Shown: positions 1 to 8,605 of the stretch, one piece after another | Layout of the letters: every line of letters begins with the position of its first letter | Numbering within the stretch: the stretch's first letter is position 1 | NCBI RefSeq assembly: GCF_008014345.1 | Contig: NZ_VPFL01000001.1 | Span: 62,001 to 126,000, forward strand | Length of the DNA stretch: 64,000 nucleotides | From: Pelomicrobium methylotrophicum | Lineage (GTDB): Bacteria; Pseudomonadota; Gammaproteobacteria; Burkholderiales; UBA6910 | Direction of reading: 5' to 3' | The notes under the pieces: generated by a model | Database searches by the model: none | What the model was told of the DNA's origin: nothing | Seen by the model: only the letters and a program-made list of their open reading frames with translations | Made by a program: the position numbers and the translations under genes

Positions 1-834
1 TGGGATCGCGAAGCGCGCGGTTACCGCTTTGAAACCGGCAAGACGACAGGGCCTGCCTATGAGTTGCCGGGGCTGTGGTTTTCCGCCGGCGAACTCTATG
101 CGCTGCTCGCCGCGCAGGAGTTGCTGGCCGACATCGAACCGGGCATTCTCGCTTCCCACGTCGCGCCCTTGCAGGCGCGACTGGCCGCCCTGCTCGAATC
201 CTCCGGCCATCCGGCCGCCGAGATCGCCCGGCGCGTGCGCCTGCTTTCCGTCGCCAAGCGAAGCGTCGAGCCGCGCTTTTTCGCCGACATTGCAAGCGCG
301 CTCCTGGAGCGCAAGCGCATCGAGATCGACGCCTGGAACCGCAGCCGCGACGAAATCAACACGCGCATCGTCTCGCCGCAGCGGCTTGTGCATTACCGCG
401 ACAACTGGTACCTGGATGCCTTCTGCCACTGGCGCCGCGCGCTTCGCAGCTTCGGCCTCGACGCCATCCGGCGGGTGAAAACGCTGCCGCAAAAGGCGAA
501 AGAGATCGGCGACGAGACCCTCGACGCCCACTACGCCGCGGCCTATGGCATCTTCGCCGGACGCCCCAAGGCCATGGCCGTGCTGCGCTTTTCGGCAGAG
601 CGCGCCCGCTGGGTGCAGGCGGAGCGATGGCACAAGGAGCAGAAAGCCGAATGGCTGCCCGATGGCAGCTACCGGCTGCGCGTGCCCTACGCCGACGAAC
701 GAGAGTTGCTGATGGACATCCTGCGCCACGGGCGGCACGTGGTGGTCGAAGCGCCACCATCCCTGCGGCGGCGGGTGGCGGAGGAAGCCGAAGCACTGGT
801 GCGCCTTTACGCCTCAGACGGTATCGGTTTTTGA
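1..834 (+). CDS. WYL-domain transcriptional regulator (5' truncated by window edge)
   Basis: The reading frame is open from base 1 (W-D-R-E-A-R-G-Y...) to the TGA at 832-834, so the N-terminus, normally a winged HTH of the DeoR/YafY type, lies outside the window. The visible 277 residues match the middle and C-terminal parts of YafY-like regulators. A helical linker comes first. The WYL domain follows, with its signature in 'DNWYLDAFCHW' near bases 400-430, and then the C-terminal extension ending in a helix rich in Arg and Glu. WYL domains are thought to sense nucleotide or nucleic-acid ligands, and they often regulate defence or DNA-damage genes. The gene is convergent with the PcfJ/HIRAN gene. 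The family call is firm; the ligand and target are unknown. Confidence 0.85.
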   Translation, partial: WDREARGYRFETGKTTGPAYELPGLWFSAGELYALLAAQELLADIEPGILASHVAPLQARLAALLESSGHPAAEIARRVRLLSVAKRSVEPRFFADIASALLERKRIEIDAWNRSRDEINTRIVSPQRLVHYRDNWYLDAFCHWRRALRSFGLDAIRRVKTLPQKAKEIGDETLDAHYAAAYGIFAGRPKAMAVLRFSAERARWVQAERWHKEQKAEWLPDGSYRLRVPYADERELLMDILRHGRHVVVEAPPSLRRRVAEEAEALVRLYASDGIGF

Positions 835-950
835 GCCATCTGCGCGCAGAATCTAAACGCCACCAGGGCGACTGAGTTCTTTTCGGCCTCGATCCATTGC
901 GCGTCGAAGGCGTCATCCCCCTCTTCGCGCCTGGTGGCGCCGAGCCTGCT

Positions 951-3011
951 TTAGTTGGGCATGGCCTGGATGACGAACGCCACCCGCTCCCAAGGCTCGG
1001 CCTGCCGATCGATGTTCGCCACGTTTGCGGTCAGCCTTTCGCCGGCATCGAGCCGCCGCGCGATCTCTGCGTTCTCCGGCCGCGGCACGTAGCCGAGCTT
1101 GTGACCTTGCCAGTCGAGGCGCACGGCCAAGCCGTCATGGGGATTATCCGGCTCGCGCACGAGGGTGAGCGGCTGGCCCGCGGCCAGGCAGTCTTGCAGC
1201 TGCGGCCCTGCGTGATATTGGTAGCCCGCGATCGGGGCGGAAAGCAGCGCTTCCGGCGCGGGCGGCTGCTGGCCGAGCCAGGCGAGTACTCGCCGCAATT
1301 GCCGTTCGGATTTGGCGTCGAGCCAAACGTCGGCCAGCCGGAGGGCTTGCCGCGCCTGCCATTGCGCCTCTTCCAGCCGACCGCGAACTTCCAGCGCCAC
1401 CCGGCGCGCATTCCGGCGCTCCGGCGCGTTGAGCTGTGCTTCGATGGCGCGCGCCCAGGCTTCCATCGCCGCGCTTGCATCCTCGTTACACGGCCCGCGC
1501 AGTTGGACCAGGCGATAGCGGATGTCATCACCCACATCCCCGCGCAGCGTCGGGTGGTATTGCGCCGTGGCGCGCTCGCCATCCGCCAGGCGCAACGCAA
1601 AGATGCGGTCGCCGCCGACGCATGTGTCCCAGTAGCTGGCGACGCAGTGGTGCATCGCCTCGCCTTCCTCCGCGAGTTCCTGCGGTGTCGTCAGTTCGCG
1701 CGCCGCGCGGCCGTTGTCGTTGACTTCGCCCAGGATGGCAGGCAAACGAAATCCGGCAGGTCGGTCCGCGTGCGCGATGCCGGGCCGCTGCCGATGCCAG
1801 CGATCGGAGGCGGCGAGCAAACCCAACAGCCCATGGCAGGCGAGCCACGCCGCCGCCAGCCGGCCGACGCCCGGCCCATAGGGGCGGCGCAGGATGACGG
1901 CCGCCCGTTCGCGCGCCGCGCGTAAAAAGTCCCGGCAATCGGCGAGCGCCGGATGCAGGTCGCCAAACCGCCGCGCAGCCGTCTCCCAGGTGCGCGACCA
2001 GCCCAACCGAAACGCGCCGCGATGCACCTCGGGCGGGTACGGCAAAGGATGGTCGCGATCATGCTCGCCAAGCAGCGCGAAGTAGTTGGCGAGATAGAGC
2101 TGCCAGCGCTCGAATTCGGCGAGGCCGGGACGCTGATTGTCGGGCAGGGCGTCCAACAACTCGAGCCGGCTGCGCCGGTAGGCTTGATCCGGCGCCGGCC
2201 ACATCGCGGCATTCACGGGCGCGCGCACGAGCCCTTTGGAGATGCCGTAATGCCGCGCCAGCGCCCCAATGAGGTCCTTCCCGGCATCGATGGCGGCTTC
2301 CACGGCCTCGTCCTTCTCGCGCCAGGCATGGCGCTTGCCATCGAAACAGTTGGGCGAGTGGTGGGCCGTGAGCAGAATCGGCGCCACCAGCGCCGGAAAG
2401 CGGGCAAGCGCCTGCATCCGGCGTTCGCGCAGCTCGGACGGCAGGGTGGCGAGTCGGTTGTAGTTGCGGATCGAGGCGTAAAAGCGCGCCGGCAAAGGGT
2501 GCGGCGCTTCGCCGTCGCGCCGCGTCACGGCGGCAGGTGTGGGGTCGCGCTCCAGGGAAAGTAGGAGGCGCATCACTTCGTCATCGAGGCCGGCGGCAAA
2601 CTGCTGGAACTCGGCGTCGAAAACGAAGCCTGCGTGTTCGCGTCTCAAGAGGGGTAGCACCGGCGCGGCGTAAAGCACTTGCGCGAAGCCGAAGGCGGGG
2701 TGTTCGAGCGCCCAGCGATTGCCGCGAAGATCGTTGGTCACCTCCGCGACGAGCGGCGCGATCACGCCGTCCTCGCCTAAGGGCACAGCGGGCAGGCGAA
2801 AGGCGAGCACGCGACCATCGCTAAGATGCAGCCACAGCCGGGCCTGGTCGTCTGGAGGGCGCAAGGTGCGGCCAGCCACCCACAGCCGCGCGCGCACGGT
2901 GCAGGGCAGCGGCACGGCCGGGGCAGACCGACGGGAAGTCGGCGCTCGCGAGACGACGAGATGGGGGGCGGGCGCTTCCATGGCCGACATTGTGCGGAAG
3001 AACGGGCTCAA
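951..3011 (-). CDS. PcfJ-like protein with C-terminal HIRAN domain
   Basis: 686 aa from a TTG start at 3011; ATG codons at residues 8 and 11 are alternatives. Around residues 425-520 there is a PcfJ-like block with the typical 'EGEAMHHCVASYW' motif followed by a strand-rich segment. The last 90 residues look like a HIRAN domain ('REPDNPHDGLAVRL', 'LGYVPRPENAEIA'). HIRAN binds DNA ends or stalled forks in HLTF/Rad5-type proteins. PcfJ proteins are plasmid- and phage-associated and of unknown activity. The first 400 residues are unassigned. The gene converges with a WYL regulator and lies beside a methyltransferase scrap, so a role in mobile-element or DNA-damage biology is likely, but this is inference. 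A perfect hairpin (GGCTCA-N5-TGAGCC) covers the start codon and may limit translation. Confidence 0.75.
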   Translation of the reverse strand: MSPFFRTMSAMEAPAPHLVVSRAPTSRRSAPAVPLPCTVRARLWVAGRTLRPPDDQARLWLHLSDGRVLAFRLPAVPLGEDGVIAPLVAEVTNDLRGNRWALEHPAFGFAQVLYAAPVLPLLRREHAGFVFDAEFQQFAAGLDDEVMRLLLSLERDPTPAAVTRRDGEAPHPLPARFYASIRNYNRLATLPSELRERRMQALARFPALVAPILLTAHHSPNCFDGKRHAWREKDEAVEAAIDAGKDLIGALARHYGISKGLVRAPVNAAMWPAPDQAYRRSRLELLDALPDNQRPGLAEFERWQLYLANYFALLGEHDRDHPLPYPPEVHRGAFRLGWSRTWETAARRFGDLHPALADCRDFLRAARERAAVILRRPYGPGVGRLAAAWLACHGLLGLLAASDRWHRQRPGIAHADRPAGFRLPAILGEVNDNGRAARELTTPQELAEEGEAMHHCVASYWDTCVGGDRIFALRLADGERATAQYHPTLRGDVGDDIRYRLVQLRGPCNEDASAAMEAWARAIEAQLNAPERRNARRVALEVRGRLEEAQWQARQALRLADVWLDAKSERQLRRVLAWLGQQPPAPEALLSAPIAGYQYHAGPQLQDCLAAGQPLTLVREPDNPHDGLAVRLDWQGHKLGYVPRPENAEIARRLDAGERLTANVANIDRQAEPWERVAFVIQAMPN

Positions 3012-3629
3012 AAAGTGAGCCTCTGGGCGCGAGGGCTACAAAGGGCCTCGCCCAGTCCTCCATCATCCCATGTCCAGCCGGTCCCCAGGCCGATGGCCAG
3101 GGGTGGCAGCCAATCTCAGGACGAGCGGGGGTGCGGCTCATCGAGCTCGACCCCAAGTACGTGGATGTGATCGTGCGCCGCTGGCAGGACGGGCGGGCCA
3201 CCCGAGAGGCGGATGGCGTGGCGTTTGATCAGGCGGCGAGTTCTGTATGCGTCCACCACCTTTGGCACTCGGGTTGATGTTCGAGGAGGAAGGATAGGGA
3301 AGAATCGGCCTCGAACGCGATTGAAGTGACCGATGGTGGAGGCTTGAGGGCAGCTTAATGCCATGCTTTTCGCGCCAGGGCTGTCGCAGGACGTGCCGCT
3401 TGTCCCTGCCCAGGTTGGGGTGCAGCGTGCGCAGTCGGCTGTCTGCGGCGTCTGGGCGCGCAGGATTGGTCTGCAAGGGCGTCGGGGTTGCCGCCGCTGG
3501 CCTTGAGCCGGGGATGGTTGCGTGGGGTGTGCCCGTGGCCGCGTTAGCGGTTTCCGGGTCGCAAGTCTTGGTCGTCGCGGGCGCGGGGTTACTTACACCG
3601 TGACTGACGCGGCTCAGCCGGCGGCGGGT
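3012..3629. other. Gene-poor stretch with one decayed fragment
   Basis: About 620 bases between the PcfJ/HIRAN gene and the carboxymuconolactone decarboxylase-like gene. Apart from the methyltransferase scrap at 3131-3241, I see no ORF with convincing protein character on either strand and no clear terminator or tRNA. Confidence 0.5.
3131..3241 (+). pseudogene. C-terminal scrap of a DNA (adenine/cytosine-N4) methyltransferase
   Basis: The frame reads 'RLIELDPKYVDVIVRRWQ' and then 'GVAFDQA'. This closely matches the extreme C-terminus of beta-class site-specific DNA methyltransferases, where 'E-L-D-P-K-Y-V-D' closes the SAM-binding fold and is followed by a W-Q helix. Nothing upstream in any frame continues the enzyme, so the catalytic domain is gone. 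It is probably a relic of a prophage or restriction-modification locus. Confidence 0.6.
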
Positions 3630-4196
3630 TTAATCAATCTTATAAGCGGTGAAGCGGTCGTCCAATTCTGTGCCAAAAGCGTGATTGGAGTAGTTGCTCA
3701 GGATTTTGACCGAAATGGCCAGTATGATGTACAGCAGGTCACGCTCCTGATACCCAGCGTCCAGGAATGCTTTGACCGTCGCTGAACTAGGTTTGCCGAA
3801 ACTTTTGACCATTTCCTGAGTGATAGTGAAGAGCGCAGACAGTTTCGCGTCCGGGATGGGCCGGTGATTTCGGATCGCCTGGAGCACGTTGGCAGGCACA
3901 CCAGACATTTTGTCGGCAATCATGCTGTGCGCTGCAGTGCAATAGTTGCAGCCGTTGACCTGGCTGACCGCAAGGAAAACCACTTCTTGCTCAGCAGGCT
4001 TGAACCCCGACTCCCTGCGAAACAAGTCATAGCCATGAAGATAAGTGCTCAGCACGGCTGGTGCATTGGCCATGTTGGCGTACATGTTGGGTATGAACCC
4101 GACTTGTTTCTGGGCCAGATCCAAAATCTCTTTTTGAGCGCCTTGAGCAGTGGCATGGTTGACGGACGAAAGTGTTTTGATGTAGGGGGCAGACAT
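3630..4196 (-). CDS. Carboxymuconolactone decarboxylase / AhpD-like family protein
   Basis: 188 aa. I chose the ATG at 4196 because TGGAGG sits just upstream; an in-frame start 22 codons earlier adds a non-conserved tail. The protein is all-helical and carries the CxxC-containing motif 'NGCNYCTAAHS' near residue 80, the redox and proton-relay signature of peroxidase-related AhpD/CMD proteins. The usual role is peroxide reduction or stress-related alkylhydroperoxidase activity; the true substrate is not evident. It lies 68 bases downstream of an AraC-type regulator on the same strand, which suggests co-transcription or direct control by it. Confidence 0.85.
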   Translation of the reverse strand: MSAPYIKTLSSVNHATAQGAQKEILDLAQKQVGFIPNMYANMANAPAVLSTYLHGYDLFRRESGFKPAEQEVVFLAVSQVNGCNYCTAAHSMIADKMSGVPANVLQAIRNHRPIPDAKLSALFTITQEMVKSFGKPSSATVKAFLDAGYQERDLLYIILAISVKILSNYSNHAFGTELDDRFTAYKID

Positions 4197-4264
4197 GAAT
4201 GAAACCTCCATTAAAAATCGCGAAAGCTGACAGGGTTGGCCGCATTTGAGCAGCGAATCCAATG

Positions 4265-5200
4265 CTATGTCTGAAGCGATATCGAATGTGCTCCAGTCGT
4301 CTCGTTTGCAGCACCCGACGTTTCATCCATGCCGGCGTACGCGCCCGACTGACTTTTAAGCCACTCGATCGGAGAGCATCCCAGTTTGCGCTTGAACGCG
4401 CGGGCCAATGCGCTGGCACTTCCATAGCCGACGTCATAGGCGACATGCTTGAGTTGCAGGCCACGCTTGAGCAAGCGCTGTGCGGTCATAATGCGCCAAG
4501 CAGTCAGATAGTCCGCTGGTGTCTGGCCTATAACCTCTCGAAAACGGACAGCAAATCGAGCTCGAGACATCCTGGCGAGAGCAGCCATGTCATTGAGGTC
4601 CCAGTCTCTTGCCGGATCAGCATGAACAGCAAGTAAGACCTGGGCCAGTCTCGGGTCAGACAGGCCGGCTAGGGTTCCGCCTTGTGTCAGCCCTTGGTCG
4701 ATGCAGTAGCGCAGCAGTCGGATAATCAGCACTTCACATAGCCGATCAAGCACTGCTTGGCGTCCACTGTGTTTAGCAAACGCTTCTTCGAAAATCAGAT
4801 CCAGGATCGCATTCACGCCACTCAGTTGCTCCAACTTAATGAGAACAACAGCAGGCAAGGAGTCGGTGATGGGGTTGCGACCGCCTCCTCCGAACATGAC
4901 CGTCCCGCATACCACGTCTGCGCCTGAACCCTCGTCTGCAACGAGTCTGTGTGTGCCCGGTCGGGGCAGGAACACGAGCGTGGGCTCAATGATAGGGATA
5001 TCCGTCTTTTGCGCACCGATTAGCTGGACGGGGCCACGTTTGACCACGTGCAGATGGCCGCGCAAAGAGTCCTGTGCAAAGTCATGCATCCCACAGAGGT
5101 TGCCGGTGTAGAAGACATCCGCGTGAAGTGAAAAATGAGAGAGTAGAGTCGCTAATTTGTCCATCGGGATCGAAACGAATGGTATGTTTAATGACACCAA
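4265..5200 (-). CDS. AraC-family transcriptional regulator with N-terminal cupin sensor
   Basis: 311 aa from a TTG at 5200; the ATG at 5164 (residue 13, 'MDKLATLL') is an equally plausible start, and neither has a strong Shine-Dalgarno. The first 170 residues match the cupin ligand-binding part seen in regulators of detoxifying oxidoreductases. The C-terminal 100 residues contain two HTH motifs, the second ending 'VGYGSASALARAFKRKLG', the diagnostic AraC segment. It probably activates the adjacent peroxidase-like gene; the inducer is unknown. Confidence 0.88.
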   Translation of the reverse strand: MVSLNIPFVSIPMDKLATLLSHFSLHADVFYTGNLCGMHDFAQDSLRGHLHVVKRGPVQLIGAQKTDIPIIEPTLVFLPRPGTHRLVADEGSGADVVCGTVMFGGGGRNPITDSLPAVVLIKLEQLSGVNAILDLIFEEAFAKHSGRQAVLDRLCEVLIIRLLRYCIDQGLTQGGTLAGLSDPRLAQVLLAVHADPARDWDLNDMAALARMSRARFAVRFREVIGQTPADYLTAWRIMTAQRLLKRGLQLKHVAYDVGYGSASALARAFKRKLGCSPIEWLKSQSGAYAGMDETSGAANETTGAHSISLQT

Positions 5201-5641
5201 TAATCACTAATCGTTCCAGACGCCGGAGTAAAGTTGATCACGTGGTACTCAACACCGGCCCCGGCCTGAACAACTCAGGTGGACGTTTCTGACAACTTCT
5301 CTGGAGATTTCTATGCTCACCAACCTGTGCTCTCCAAGTCGTTCATTCCTCGACTCAACCTCAATGGTTGCCATCGCGGTGTTTTCGCTCATGGCTTCAC
5401 CGCAGCTCGCGTTGCCAATCAGCAACACAAACCATGCCCGAGCGTGCTCCAGGGGAGCTCGGTAAACTTCGGAGGAAATGATGATTGCCAAGACGGGCCA
5501 TCGATCTGTCCTGTAAATCTTTGTCGGGAATAGGCATGTGGGCGGATTCGATGACCTGGACAAAGCAGGGCATTTAGATCAACTCTTGACCAGTTGACGG
5601 TCCCTCCTTAGGACTCAAGGGGCGACTCTTTGCCTAGCGTA

Positions 5642-5675
5642 TGTAACAAAAGGGGGTTCGTCTGCGACTACAGAC
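5642..5675 (+). promoter_or_regulatory. Candidate ECF-sigma promoter for bufA
   Basis: TGTAAC at 5642-5647 is followed after about 17 bases by CGAC. This resembles the AAC-type -35 and CG-type -10 elements of extracytoplasmic-function sigma factors. It lies about 60-90 bases upstream of bufA, whose operon faces an ECF sigma gene. Spacing and bases were judged by eye. Confidence 0.35.
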
Positions 5676-5678
5676 GCA

Positions 5679-5701
5679 GCAGATCACGTTGTGTGATCTG
5701 C
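5679..5701 (+). promoter_or_regulatory. Perfect 9-bp inverted repeat in the bufA leader
   Basis: GCAGATCAC, a 5-base loop, then GTGATCTGC, followed by AGCTTTTCC. It lies between the candidate promoter and the ribosome-binding site, 34 bases before the bufA ATG. It could act as an operator or, because of the T-run that follows, as an attenuator. Confidence 0.5.
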
Positions 5702-5735
5702 AGCTTTTCCATCTTTCAACTTAGGAGTCAAATCC

Positions 5736-6047
5736 ATGAAACAAGTGACCACCGCTCGCTACGCAACCGCTACTGCCCTTGCATTGGCTATGGGAGCTGC
5801 GCTCACGCTGGCAGCGTCTCCGGCCGCCGCCCAGTCTGCTGACAAAGAGAAGTGCTACGGCGTCGCACTGAAAGGCAAGAATGATTGTGCCGCCGGACCG
5901 GGTACCACGTGCGCTGGCACCTCCATACGCGACTACCAGGGCAATGCCTGGAAGTACGTGCCGGCGGGCACTTGCGAGAAGACCCCTTCGCCGACCTCGC
6001 CCACCGGCTTTGGCCAGCTCAAGGAGTTCAAGGAGAAAAAGGCGTAA
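5736..6047 (+). CDS. bufA1: Bufferin precursor peptide BufA (DUF2282 family)
   Basis: 103 aa with a classical Sec signal peptide (hydrophobic residues about 10-30, cleavage after 'AAA') and four cysteines at 40, 51, 59 and 80 within 'KCYG', 'NDCAAG', 'TTCAG' and 'GTCEK'. This is the layout of DUF2282 bufferins. These are ribosomally made periplasmic copper-binding peptides whose cysteines are converted by a multinuclear iron oxidase (MNIO) into thiooxazole-type heterocycles. It is the first gene of a four-gene run with the MNIO (bufB), its partner (bufC) and a DoxX protein. A good ribosome-binding site (TTAGGAG) precedes the ATG. The family call is very likely; the bound metal is inferred from the family. 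Confidence 0.88.
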   Translation: MKQVTTARYATATALALAMGAALTLAASPAAAQSADKEKCYGVALKGKNDCAAGPGTTCAGTSIRDYQGNAWKYVPAGTCEKTPSPTSPTGFGQLKEFKEKKA

Positions 6048-6077
6048 GCCTCGATCACCGAACACGGGAGGCGTCAC

Positions 6078-7001
6078 ATGCCAGCGATCCCACTTCAGAC
6101 CGCCAGCGGCGGTGACGTCGTCCCGTCCTTTGAGCCCCAGGGCCTGCCGACGCGCGTCGGCATCGGACTCAAACCCGAGCATTTCCGCGACATCGTGAGC
6201 AGTTGGCCGGATGTCGGTTTCTTCGAGATCCACGCCGAAAACTATCTGGTTGAAGGCGGCCCCTTTCATCACTACCTAGGCCGAATACGCGAACGCTATG
6301 CCTTGTCTGTGCATGGTGTCGCTTTGTCCATAGGCGGCGAAGAAGGGCCGCTGGATCGGGCCCACCTCGATGCGCTCAAGGTGCTGCTCGTGCGCTACCA
6401 GCCGCAAAGCTTTTCCGAGCACCTGGCCTGGTCCTCGCATGGCGGACATTTTCTCAACGATCTGCTGCCCATTCCCTACACGGCGCAGACCCTGCGGCGC
6501 GTCTGTGCCCATATCGATCAGGTGCAGGAACACCTCGGGCACCGGATGCTGCTGGAAAACCCAGCTACCTACATCGAATTCGCCGCTTCAACCTATGGTG
6601 AGCCCGAGTTCATCACCGAGGTCATTCGGCGTACCGGCTGCGGCCTGCTGCTGGATGTGAACAACGTGTTCGTGTCCTGTACCAACCATGGCCGAGATCC
6701 GTATGCCTACCTCGCCGCCTTGCCGCTGGATGCGGTCGGCGAAATCCACCTGGCGGGCCATGCCCGCGAGCAGGATGCCGCGGGCGATCCCCTGCTCATC
6801 GACAGCCACGACCGGGAGATCGCCGAAGCGGTCTGGGCGCTCTACGCCCACGTGCTGACCCTCACCGGGCCGAAGCCCACGCTCATCGAACGCGACGGCA
6901 ACCTGCCACCCTTGCCCGAATTGCTGCGCGAGGCGCAGCGGGCCGAAGCGCATCTGCAAGCCGCCGCAGGCCGCGTTCGGCGCGAGGAGATGTTGGCATG
7001 A
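6078..7001 (+). CDS. bufB1: MNIO-family peptide-modifying oxidase BufB (DUF692)
   Basis: 307 aa TIM-barrel protein of the DUF692/MNIO family. Metal-ligand and active-site segments are visible in the usual order: '[10 protein letters not shown]', '[11 protein letters not shown]', '[11 protein letters not shown]', 'NPATYIEF', '[15 protein letters not shown]', 'EIHLAGHA', 'LIDSHDREI' and '[11 protein letters not shown]'. Such enzymes use two or three irons and O2 to rearrange cysteines of a partner peptide. The partner here is the BufA peptide encoded 30 bases upstream. The stop overlaps the bufC start (ATGA). Confidence 0.92.
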   Translation: MPAIPLQTASGGDVVPSFEPQGLPTRVGIGLKPEHFRDIVSSWPDVGFFEIHAENYLVEGGPFHHYLGRIRERYALSVHGVALSIGGEEGPLDRAHLDALKVLLVRYQPQSFSEHLAWSSHGGHFLNDLLPIPYTAQTLRRVCAHIDQVQEHLGHRMLLENPATYIEFAASTYGEPEFITEVIRRTGCGLLLDVNNVFVSCTNHGRDPYAYLAALPLDAVGEIHLAGHAREQDAAGDPLLIDSHDREIAEAVWALYAHVLTLTGPKPTLIERDGNLPPLPELLREAQRAEAHLQAAAGRVRREEMLA

Positions 7002-7753
7002 CCCAGGCCGCCTTCGCCCGCGCGTTGCTCGACCCCGCGGCGCCACCACCTGCCGGGCTGGTCGCCTGGAACGGCTCGGACGTGGGCGCGCGCTTTGCCG
7101 TCTACCGCAACAACGTCGTCGCCTCGCTGATCGAAGCGCTGGCCGACACCTACCCCGTGGTGCAGCAACTGGTGGGCCGCGAATTTTTCCGCGCCATGGC
7201 GCGTGCGTGGATCGCCGAGCACCTGCCCACCTCCGCGGTGCTGGCGCGCTACGGCGCGGGCTTTCCCGAGTTCGTGGCCACCTTCCAGCCCGCAGCCACT
7301 GTGCCGTATCTGGGCGACGTGGCGCGGCTGGAGTGGGCCTATGTGCAGGCCTTCCATGCCGAGAATGCCGCTACGGCCACGCCGGAGGATATCGCCGCAG
7401 CGCTCGCTGCACCCGAACGGTTACCCGTGCTGCGCCTAGTGCTGCATCCCTCGCTCATGACACTCGCCTCGCCCTACGCGATCGTATCGCTATGGGTGGC
7501 GCATCAGGGCGAGGAGGTGTCGGCGTTGCCCGACCCGTATCAGCCCGAAGCCGCGCTCGTGCTGAGGCCCGAGCTGCAGGTTCGCGTCGTGCGCATCGAC
7601 GTGGGCACGCACGCGCTGGTGCGCGCCCTCCAGGACGGCGCGCCCTTGGGCGAGGCGGCCAGTGCCGCCCTCAGCGCACACGCCGATTTCGATCTGACGC
7701 AGGCCCTGGCCCTGCTCATCCGCGAACAGGCGATCAGCACGCTCGCCGTTTGA
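6998..7753 (+). CDS. bufC1: BufC: DUF2063-type partner of the MNIO enzyme
   Basis: 251 aa, overlapping bufB by four bases. The N-terminal 100 residues are the DUF2063 domain ('[21 protein letters not shown]'). Although named 'DNA-binding', in MNIO clusters it serves as the precursor-recognition subunit that forms a complex with the oxidase. The C-terminal half is a mixed fold seen in the same family. Translational coupling with bufB supports a stoichiometric complex in the cytoplasm. Confidence 0.88.
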   Translation: MTQAAFARALLDPAAPPPAGLVAWNGSDVGARFAVYRNNVVASLIEALADTYPVVQQLVGREFFRAMARAWIAEHLPTSAVLARYGAGFPEFVATFQPAATVPYLGDVARLEWAYVQAFHAENAATATPEDIAAALAAPERLPVLRLVLHPSLMTLASPYAIVSLWVAHQGEEVSALPDPYQPEAALVLRPELQVRVVRIDVGTHALVRALQDGAPLGEAASAALSAHADFDLTQALALLIREQAISTLAV

Positions 7754-7764
7754 AGGAGAAAAAG

Positions 7765-8277
7765 ATGAATACCGCAGCCTATGCCGTGCCGATCGAACGC
7801 CTCACCAGCTGGATGAATCGTATTCCCCACGGTCTCATTGCTCTGCTGGGCCGCTTTTCTATCGCGGCGGTGTTCTGGAAATCCGGGCAGACCAAGGTGG
7901 AAGGACTGGCCATCGACTTGATCGACGGGACGTTCCAGATCGGCTGGCCGCGGCTGTCGGATTCGGCGCTGGCGCTGTTTCGCGAGGAATACCGCTTGCC
8001 GCTGCTTCCGCCGGAGCTGGCCGCGCCGCTGGCCGCCTTTACCGAACATCTCTTTCCTATCCTGCTGCTGGTCGGCCTGGCCACCCGTTTTTCCGCACTA
8101 GCATTGCTCGGCATGACCGCAGTGATCCAGATTTTCGTCTATCCGGCTGCCTATCCCACGCACGGCACCTGGGCGGCGGTGCTGCTGTATCTGGTGGCGC
8201 GCGGCCCCGGCGCGTTGTCGCTCGATCACGCCATCGCCCGACATTGTCGGGCACTGGCGGGTAGCAGCCGGTCATGA
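7765..8277 (+). CDS. DoxX-family inner-membrane protein of the bufferin operon
   Basis: 170 aa from the ATG at 7765, preceded by AAGGAGAAAAAG. Four hydrophobic segments are visible, including '[22 protein letters not shown]', typical of DoxX, and '[21 protein letters not shown]'. DoxX proteins are frequent last genes of bufABC operons (often called BufD). A redox or electron-delivery role is proposed but not established. The gene ends within the 110-base convergent gap with the anti-sigma gene. Confidence 0.85.
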   Translation: MNTAAYAVPIERLTSWMNRIPHGLIALLGRFSIAAVFWKSGQTKVEGLAIDLIDGTFQIGWPRLSDSALALFREEYRLPLLPPELAAPLAAFTEHLFPILLLVGLATRFSALALLGMTAVIQIFVYPAAYPTHGTWAAVLLYLVARGPGALSLDHAIARHCRALAGSSRS

Positions 8278-8386
8278 ATGCGCTCCCCGCCCGGTTGGGT
8301 GGCGCGCGGGCGCGTTTCTTGAGCCGTGAGCCCCACGTCCATAGCCTGGCGCCGGTCACGCCACCATCGCTCCAAGCCGCAGGAGA

Positions 8387-8605
8387 TCAGTCTTCTTTTG
8401 GTATTTCGGGCGGCAATGCGTCCGACGCGCCTTCCCCCTTGGCATACGCCCGGGCAATCTTGCGCAACGCCTGAAGATTTCGCCCGTAGTTGCGACAGCC
8501 GCTGCACATTAGGGTATGCAGCTTGAGATCCATCTTTTCCTTGAGCGTCAGCGGCCGCTCCTGACTTTCCGAGAAGAGTTGGGTAGCCTTCTGGCAGTTC
8601 AGCAT
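8387..8605 (-). CDS. Small zinc-finger anti-sigma factor
   Basis: 72 aa from the ATG at 8605, which overlaps the end of the sigma gene by seven bases. It contains the H-x3-C-x2-C motif ('HTLMCSGC') and N-terminal 'NCQKATQLFSE', as in small zf-HC2-type anti-sigma factors that are cytosolic and have no membrane anchor. It probably holds the ECF sigma inactive until stress alters the zinc site. Confidence 0.75.
   Translation of the reverse strand: MLNCQKATQLFSESQERPLTLKEKMDLKLHTLMCSGCRNYGRNLQALRKIARAYAKGEGASDALPPEIPKED

Larger units (their letters stand above)
5201..5735. other. Intergenic region upstream of the bufferin operon
   Basis: No convincing gene. The 3' part (about 5640-5735) carries the presumed bufA leader: a TGTAAC box, a perfect hairpin, and a ribosome-binding site. 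The 5' part is the divergent upstream region of the AraC gene. Confidence 0.5.

Noticed and set aside
897-1925. 342-codon plus-strand frame
   Set aside because: Antisense to the PcfJ/HIRAN gene, with no recognisable domain.
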